Positions 41,501-50,500 of a stretch of DNA of 64,000 nt are shown here, piece by piece; position 1 is the first letter of the stretch; every line of letters begins with the position of its first letter. The notes under the pieces were generated by a model. The model was not told where the DNA came from. It saw only the letters and a list, made by a program, of their open reading frames with translations, and made no database searches. The stretch is taken from positions 1,712,501-1,776,500 of the forward strand of contig CALYLW010000037.1 in the NCBI GenBank assembly GCA_944989445.1. Reading direction: 5' to 3'. The translations under genes and the position numbers were made by a program. The stretch comes from Ampullaceana balthica (taxonomy: Eukaryota > Mollusca > Gastropoda > Lymnaeidae).

Positions 41501-44500
41501 CAGGGAATCAACAACCCGGGGAAAGTTTGTGGGAACACAAGGCAGAGGTATTAGTTGGGAACCACCACGGGGCGGAAATTCGCTGCACACGCTGCACACG
41601 TTTTTGCTTTCCTCAAGGGAGATCCACTTAAAAAGAACGGGGGAAAAGGGTGTGGTGAGGGGGAGAATTAGGAATATATTACTGGTGTCAGGTCCACTTT
41701 GACTTAAATTTAATTTGCATACTAACGGCGTTTTTAAAAAGAAATATCAACACTATTTTTTTTCAAATCCTAAGTGATTTCAATGAAATCTGTTAAAATA
41801 AATGCAAATTTTATTTTTAAAAAAATTATTTAATGTAAGCTAGCGACACATAATATAAGAACATGGTCTGCTGAATAAATTTGAAACTGGTCGGCAGTTT
41901 TCGAATGCACCAAGAGAGTCGGGGAATGTGACATTTATTCATCTAAATTTAATAAGTTAAGAAATTTGATGGCCTACTACTACCAACATTTTCTTTACAT
42001 CGGTGCTTTAGGGATGAGGGGTGGCATATTTAATTTTTATATGGTAGTTCTGGGAGGGAGCAAAGTGCTGATCGAATTTCAGGAGGGATCAGTTTATTAG
42101 TAACATTATTATTATTTTATTCAATTATGTTTTGTTTGTTTTTTTTGCCAGACATTTATTTGCTCTTGGAAGTGCTTCATACACAAAAATGATCAAAGAT
42201 GGGGAGAATCAAGTCTTGGTCATAAGGTCAGACTTTTCATTGCACTGTTATTTTAAAGCCTGTACTTGTAAAGCAACATATAGACAAAACTATTGACAAA
42301 TTTTGTTGATTTAACTTGTGAATCCACATGTAAGATGTCCTCCCCGATTTGTCACACATTTTAGGACAGCATAACCAAGATGTTAATTGTTAATATATAT
42401 ATATAAATTATTTTAACATTGTAAATGGTTGACATTTCCCAAGGTTGACATAGTTTAATTATGTATACATCTAGGAAAATGTCAACCATTTAAAATGTTA
42501 AAATAATTGTATATTAAATATGAACTGTTTATTGAGATATATTTTCCTCTCCCCAATTCAAGATAAATACAGGTATGAATTGAATGAAACAGAATAAGGC
42601 TATACAACCAAAAGACACAGAGATTCACCTGTCTGTTTAAAAAATAAAAAGTTCAGTCTCATATGAATCATGAATATTTGCACAAGCAGCCATTAAAACC
42701 GAACTTAAACATTTAAAGTTGAGGACCAACATTTATAAAGGAAAGAGACCCTCTAAAAAAAGTTTTGACTTGATGTATTTATGTGAGCAGTCTATCTTTA
42801 TTTACATGACATGTTCAATATTGACAAGTGTTCATCCTTGTGTTTGCCCATCAGCTTGTTCAACCTGACTCCTGTGTTGACCCAATTTTCTCTTTTTTTT
42901 TCAGTGGCGAGAGTGGTGCAGGCAAAACAGAGAGCACCAAGCTGATCATGCAATATTTGGCCGCTGTAAACAAGTCTGGAAACAATCTTATCACTGAACA
43001 AATCCTTGAGGCTAACCCTCTTTTGGAGTCTTTTGGCAATGCTAAAACAATACGTAATGATAACTCCTCTCGTTTCGGAAAATACATAGAGGTCTTCTTC
43101 AAAAAGTAAGAGCAGAAATAATTAACCAAGTTAAAATTTTTCCAAAATTATAGAAATATTTAAGAAAAATATTAACTATGCAATAAAGGGTCCAACAAAA
43201 AATTATTTGATATTCCCACAAAAGTTTTAGTGAACTTTGGGTGACAGCGCAACAGCATTTTAAAAAAATAATTATATTTTAACACTTTCTTTTTCCAGCG
43301 GTTCAATTGTAGGTGCAAGAACATCAGAGTATCTCCTTGAAAAGTCTCGTATTGTCACTCAGGTAAGCCAGAACATCACACTTTACTCATACAGACATTG
43401 CCCATGACATAATGGTTTAACAAAATAAATTGGTACAAATATTTGGGAACAAGTACAAAGATTATATCTTCTTTCAGTAATCTCTCCTTTGAAACAAAAA
43501 TACAGGTATAATATATTTTTGTATAAACCCTTAGATTCATATCCAATGTATGCTAATTAGGCATAACTTGTATTCTCCTGTTAATCTAATCTCTTTAATC
43601 ATTGAACAAGCCTTGGATTCTTTTGATTTTATGGTTTACACTTTTAGTAAACATTTTAACCCCTCTCACAACATGGGTGGTCCATATAATATTTTAAAAA
43701 AATTTTAACATACCATATCTTGTTGTGGTACAGTATTTTCTAAATGACAGACTAAATGCATTTTTTTCCAATGAAAAGCTTAGTAAGTTTTAAATACAAT
43801 GATTATAGGCTTAGTTTTAACAAATTAATTTTCCACTTGTCTATTATACTGAGAAATATTATGAGCATTTAAAAAATTAGAATACTTTATTTAATAATTA
43901 AAAATAAGATATTGTCAATTCTAATGCATCAGGAATTTTTTAAATATTAGGTCTTAAAAATCAGAATGTTAAAAACAAAAATACATGATATTAATAATGT
44001 ATTTTTTTTAAATCTCATCTGTATCTTCATACTTTACATTTTACACCTGAAAAAATCATTAAGTAAAAGGGGGTAGGAGGGAAGAGAGGACATGGGGGCT
44101 TGTATTTAAGTTTTTCCATCTGGACAAGACAGTCTCTTAAATTAGAAAGACCTTCCAAAAGAAAGTTTTCTCAAACAAGCAACGGCTTTAATTTGTATCA
44201 TTTTAGATTATGATTATCCTGTCCTCTTTAAAGTCAATTTATCATTCTTTGACATGAGGTAATCCAAGTTAATGCACACATTCTATATAATAGACCATAC
44301 ATTTTAAATTGTTTAAAAATATACCCAATTATTTAACTAAATGACTATTTAATATATATTTAATAATTATTTGTTACTATTTTTAGGTGAACCCAGCTGC
44401 ATGTTGGGGTACTGCAGTATATAAATTACCAAATTATTATTATTATTTTCAACAAAATTAAAATTAGATCACAACTGTTAGTTTGTCTCATTGAAGTTAT

Positions 44501-47500
44501 TCAACTTTTAACTAAAAATTATGAACTCACAAAGATTTTATCATGATATGTCTCTCAACTTTTCATGTTTTGAACCAAAAAATGTTAGGATGTTACAAAT
44601 CAGGATCAGGAAAGATTAATATTTAGGAAGGAAAAAAATACTAATACATGTAAATTATTGTTGCAGAAGGAAACAGCCATTATGACATTGTTTTGTTAAT
44701 CAAGTCCATTTTCATTCAGACGCTTAAAATAGCTTTTAAGTTAGGTGACAGACACCATCATTATTTGTGTTGGGAGTTGCTATTCTTACAACCACTAAAC
44801 TGTGTACTTGAAGACAACCTCATGAATTATTAATGACTTCACATTTTTTATGCTGTTGAAAAATTGGCTTTTAAAAAAGCATTACTAAAAGGGAAAAGGT
44901 TTTAAAGATTATTTGCTAATTATCTTTAGCAGAACAATAAAGACCCCTAGGTGACAAAAAAGGATGTGTTGGAAATTTTTGAGATGTTAAATTATTCAGA
45001 CCTTTTTGGTTAAAAAAAACAACAAAAACACCAGCAATTTGATTTTCAAAAATTATTTTTATCAAGTTTTCAATTTGACTCTACACGTCATTAGTTGTTA
45101 TATGAGATGAGACCGAAAGGTTTTTTAAACATTCAGGGGAAAACGCAAATTATTTATATTTTTTTATTGATTATTCTTTTGAATTTAATTAACTTCACGA
45201 TTGTGTTTAAATAAATAATTTTATTGGAGTCTGTTCAAAAAATTTACTTTCACATAATTTAAGGTATTAAACAAAGCAATCCTTAATACACTGTTATGAG
45301 AAATGTTTTAATGTAAGAATCCATTAATTTAAAATATAAGATTATCATGCTGTATTATTTTTCTTCTCTTCTCTTCTGATCCTTTAATCTTCATAAACTA
45401 ATAAAACACAGCAGCTAAACTATTGCTATAATCTATGAATAATTTTCTGCTTTCGTCTATATCTTCTTCTCTTTTATCTAAATGGCAGACAATATATGCA
45501 ATTGATCATTCTAGCTCCAATTTATATAGCACACGCTAGAGTACATCAGGGAATTTTAGACTAGATGAGTCCTAAACGTTATAAAAACATATATGTTGAC
45601 ACCACAGGAGCAATCACAAGCTTTTTCTGAGGCAAATTGAAGGCCCTCATCCAATAAGTACTCTATAAGTAGATGACATAACATTTTTATGGAATATCTT
45701 AAGTTATATCAACAACGTACACTGAAATATAAAATGCAACACCACAGGCAGTCAGAATCTAAAATATAATCCATGACTTAACAAGAAGATTAAAAGTGGA
45801 GAATGTTGTCCGGCCATATTTCAGGAGAAATAAACTACGTAAAAGTAAATGAATTTGCTAGAAAAACAAAATTACTGATAAAATTAGTTTGAAAACCAGG
45901 AGAGACAGATGTGGGTAAAAAATGGAGCCTATCAAAAATTTTTTTTAAAAATTTAGAAATCATATTGGAGAGAAAATTTCTTCATTAATTATATTAACCC
46001 AAAAGTGGTTAATATGGGATGGAGAATGCAAATCAAACAGGAACTATATTAACTATATCAAGATCCAAGGTAGAAGCAGAAATATAAAATAAGGCGAGCA
46101 ATGCTGGTTTAAACACTTGGTAAAAGTGCCAAGAAAAAAGGAGTAAAGTGGGTGCACCACTAAAACCCTAGAGGAAAACGACTCAAAGACAGAAAGAAAG
46201 TTAAATGGCTTGTGGAAAAGATTTATAAACACTAGAAACCCAAGCTTGGAAAAAAAGCATCAGATCTGAGTTAAAGTTATATCAGTCACACCCAATGGTC
46301 TACATTGGAAATAGTTCCACATGGATGGCTACCACAATCTTTGAGAGACACCTTCATTCAAATTTATTGATATAGAAATATATTTATTTTTATATGGGCC
46401 TCATATACCTGTATATAAATTATAAATTTCTCATCATTTTAATTCAATTAGGCCCCAGAAGAGAGAAATTATCATGTCTTCTATGAGATGCTTGAAGCAC
46501 TTTCAGAAGAACAGAAGTCAAAGTTTGGTCTTCAATCAGCACCAAAATATTTTTATCTTAATCAGGCAAGTACTGATTTGTACTTAACATTTCAAAGGAT
46601 TTTTGAAACAAAAAATGCATTTTTCTGGTGGACTTTCTGACATGACTTTGTTAAAAATAATAGAAGTATAATTTCTTAATGCTGAAATTCAATTGTAGGG
46701 AGGAAGTGCCCTTATTCCTGGAAGAGATGATGCTGAAAACTATCGCAAGCTTGTGGCAGCTATGGATATTCTTAATTTTGAGCGGCAAGAACAAGAAACA
46801 ATCCTAAAAATTCTGGCTTCCGTTTTGCATTTGGGAAATATTTTTTTCAAAAATGTTACTGTGAGTTCCTATTTTTATTGCTTTTTTCAGCGTTAAACAT
46901 TTGGTATTCTTTTACTTTATTATCGAGTTTAAAAATTGAACATTTATTAGATTTTTGTTTATGTAGCAATAAAAATAAAAAGTTTAATTATATAAATGTG
47001 TACTCATAAAAGCAAGAAATTAGACTTTCGAACACAAAAATAATTGAATTAAGTCCTTATGCATCAATAGAGAAACAATAACCTTTCACCAGTTATAAAA
47101 TATAACATGTTTATTACTAAACATGAATATAGAACACTTGATTTATAGTTTTGCTTAATTAATTAATTCTTTCAAATTTAAATGTGTTTAGAGTTTGGAA
47201 AATTTAAACTTAAATGTGACAGAAAGTTACTAATGACAAGAAATTTCAACAGGTAAATAACCATGACACAGTGGAGCTTGGCTCAGATGCAGAAATCAAA
47301 TGGATTTCTTACCTTCTTGAATTGTCTGATGAGTGGTTAAAACAAGCCCTTACAAGTAAAGTGACTGTAAGTTCTGTTTAAAAAATAATAGTAATCCCAC
47401 AAAAGAAAACGTAATATATTCATCATTTTTCAAAATCTAAATTTAACCTTTTTCTTATTATTCCTGTTGAGTTTGTTAGAACTTAAACAAATTTAGAGTA

Positions 47501-50500
47501 TTATTGGATATTGTCTTTGTTTGACATGAACTACCTTGATAGCTTGTTGATTTTTTTTTGGCCGACCAAGATAATTTGATTTCAAATAGAAAAGTTATGC
47601 AATAAATATGCCTTTTTAAATTATTTTTGTTTACATCCGCTTATTTTCATCCGCTGACTCTAATACATTGTGACACAATTCAATCTAATTATTATAAATG
47701 TAACAATGTGTGCATCTGAGGTAATTACATTGAGGCCTCTAAACAATTTTTTTTTAAATTTTCCATTTAAAAAACAGGAGGCTAGAGGAGACCGCATTAC
47801 TACCCCTTACAATCTGGACCAAGCTTTGGATGCTAGGTTAGTTACAAACTATAAGCAAAAACTATCGGCAAAAACTTTTTGAAATTTATTATAGCCTGTT
47901 TTTATTTATTCTAAATTTACTATTTAATATAAGTTTTGGCTGCAATAATCATGATTTTATCAAATAAATTTGGAAAAAACTAATATTTCAGGGATGCTAC
48001 AGCAAAGGCGCTATATTGTCGAATGTTTTCTTGGCTTGTAGAACGTATCAACTACATTATTTGTAGAGCAGAGAGAGAAAAATCTTCTTCATTGGCTGTG
48101 CTGGATATCTTTGGATTTGAGGTAGAAAACATAAAAAATTTTAATATATTTATATCATTATTAACTGAATATTCTTGTGCATAATAAATATTTCTCAGTT
48201 ATTTAAAATTAAAATGCATAATGTTTTTAGCTTTATTTCTCTTATATTAACATGGTTTCTTTTATACTTAGGACTTCCACCTCAACAGTTTCGAGCAGCT
48301 TTGCATTAACTATGCAAATGAGACACTCCAATACTTTTTCAATCAACACATATTTCGCATTGAACAAAAAGAATATATCAAAGAAAAGATAAGGTGGGAA
48401 CATATTGAGTTCAAGGATAACCAACCCACCATTGATCTTATTGCAACAAAACCTGCTGGTATATTACATATCTTGGATGATGATTGCAATTTCCCGCAGG
48501 TAGTTTTGTGCTTTTTTCTCTTATTTTCATCAAACAAATTAAACATTAAAAAGGGACAATAATAATTTTCATATTTAAACGTTTTCATTTGAAACTTAGG
48601 AATAAATTTAAATGTTTCATATCACCATTTAAAAAATTAGCTTTAAAATCTAGAAATAATAGTATAAAAATTAATCCATTAGAAATTTTAAAAAGTTTTA
48701 GATTAACTTAATTTAATTCACTGCCAATCACTAAAAAAAATATTTTGATTGTTTCAGTCTTCAGACAAGTCATTCCTTGAAAAGTGTCATTTCCATCATT
48801 CAGGGAATGAACTTTATGACAAGCCCAGAATGTCAGATCCAGAGTTCTTTATTGTACACTATGCTGGCAAGATAAAATACAATGTAAAAAAAAGCTAAAA
48901 TCATCAAATAAAATAATATATTTTAACTTAATTTCTGAAAATGATGTACACATTTATAGATTTAACACAAATTAATTTTTTTATCTTTTGTTTTTTGGGT
49001 ATAACCATTGTTGTGCAAATTTCTAATTCATTTAGGTTCAGCACTTTTTGGAGAAAAATAAAGACACACTTAGAAGTGATGTGATTGAACTGATGTGTGA
49101 GAGCAAAAATAAGGTCAGTAAATGTACCGGAGATTTCTGTAAACAGGACTACCAGAACATAAGCTCATGGGCTTGTAAATGGAAAGTCTTTCCATATACA
49201 GGCCCATGGGCTTATATTAGGTTAAAAATTTATTAAACCCACATACCGAAACTTTTGATGAATCATCGCTGTCATTAAGTATTATAAAAATAAATTTTGA
49301 TTTTTTTTTATTGCTGCTAAACATAAAATTTCAAACAATAAACGTAAAATCTCATTTGTGTTATTTTTAACATTATTTTTATAACATATTTTCAACTTAT
49401 AAAAGATTTTGGCTGAAAAACAGAAAAAAAATAGACAAAGAAATTACATGCGAGTGTTTCAGGTAATAAGTAGTTGAACTGATTTGTATTTTCCATGTAA
49501 ACGCCCATGGGCCTTTATTTGGTACAAAAATTTCAATCATGTAGCATCAATTTTCCATTTTGAAGCCCAGTGCTTATTTACGGAAATCTCCGGTATGATT
49601 GTGATTACTAATTATTTGTTTAATGAGAATCCAGTTTAAAGAGATTCATTTTAAAAAGAGACGTGCTTAAAAAAGAGTCATGAAAATCAAGACTTCTTGG
49701 AGTACAATACTGTAACTAAATTGTGAATTCATCATAGTTTCATGTCCTGACTTTATGCTTTTTTAAAGTAAATATTCTTTGTGCAATATTTTTATATATG
49801 GCATAAGATAGCGATGTATTAAGTTAAATGCTTAAGAAATTATTTGATTCATTTCTTACTTCAGATGATTGCACTAATGTTTAAAGATCACAGAGACCGA
49901 CTCATCACCAAAACATTGAGTAAGATGACTGGTCATTTGGTCACTAAGAGACCAAGGACCACTACTATAGCAGCAAGCTTCAATGAATCTCTTCTCTCTC
50001 TCATAGATACAATGTCAAGGTATTTTATGTTTTATCTTTACACTTTTTTTTCTCCAGATATGAAAAAAGAGGGGAGGGGGGAATTCACTATTAAACTTAT
50101 TTTTGCTCCAAATTTTGTATAAGTCTTAGTTCTTTTTATTTTTTCAAATGAAAATATTACATCGGATCTCTGTAAATTCAAAATTAAATTATAGTAAATG
50201 TCTTAACTTCTTTCCTGTCCTAAAACATAGAATCTTTAAAATTTACTTCAAAACTAGTTAGTCAGGGTAAGATTTAACAAACTAAGAAAATCAAGCTTTA
50301 GAATTTAAAGAAATATATATTTATTAGGTTATTCTGTACAGTGCCAGTGTTTTGATGCTAAAAATTGTTCTTTTTCAGATGCAATCCTTACTTTGTGCGA
50401 TGTATCAAACCCAATGCTAGCAAGTCTCCCATGACATTTGAGGACATTGTCGTGCTTGACCAGCTTCGGTATTCAGGGATGTTGGAAACCATCAGGATCA

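Noticed and set aside
41235..41702. 155-codon ORF in the intron before exon 4
   Set aside because: No domain, no conserved motif, no splice sites consistent with the myosin phase; another frame overlaps it equally well.
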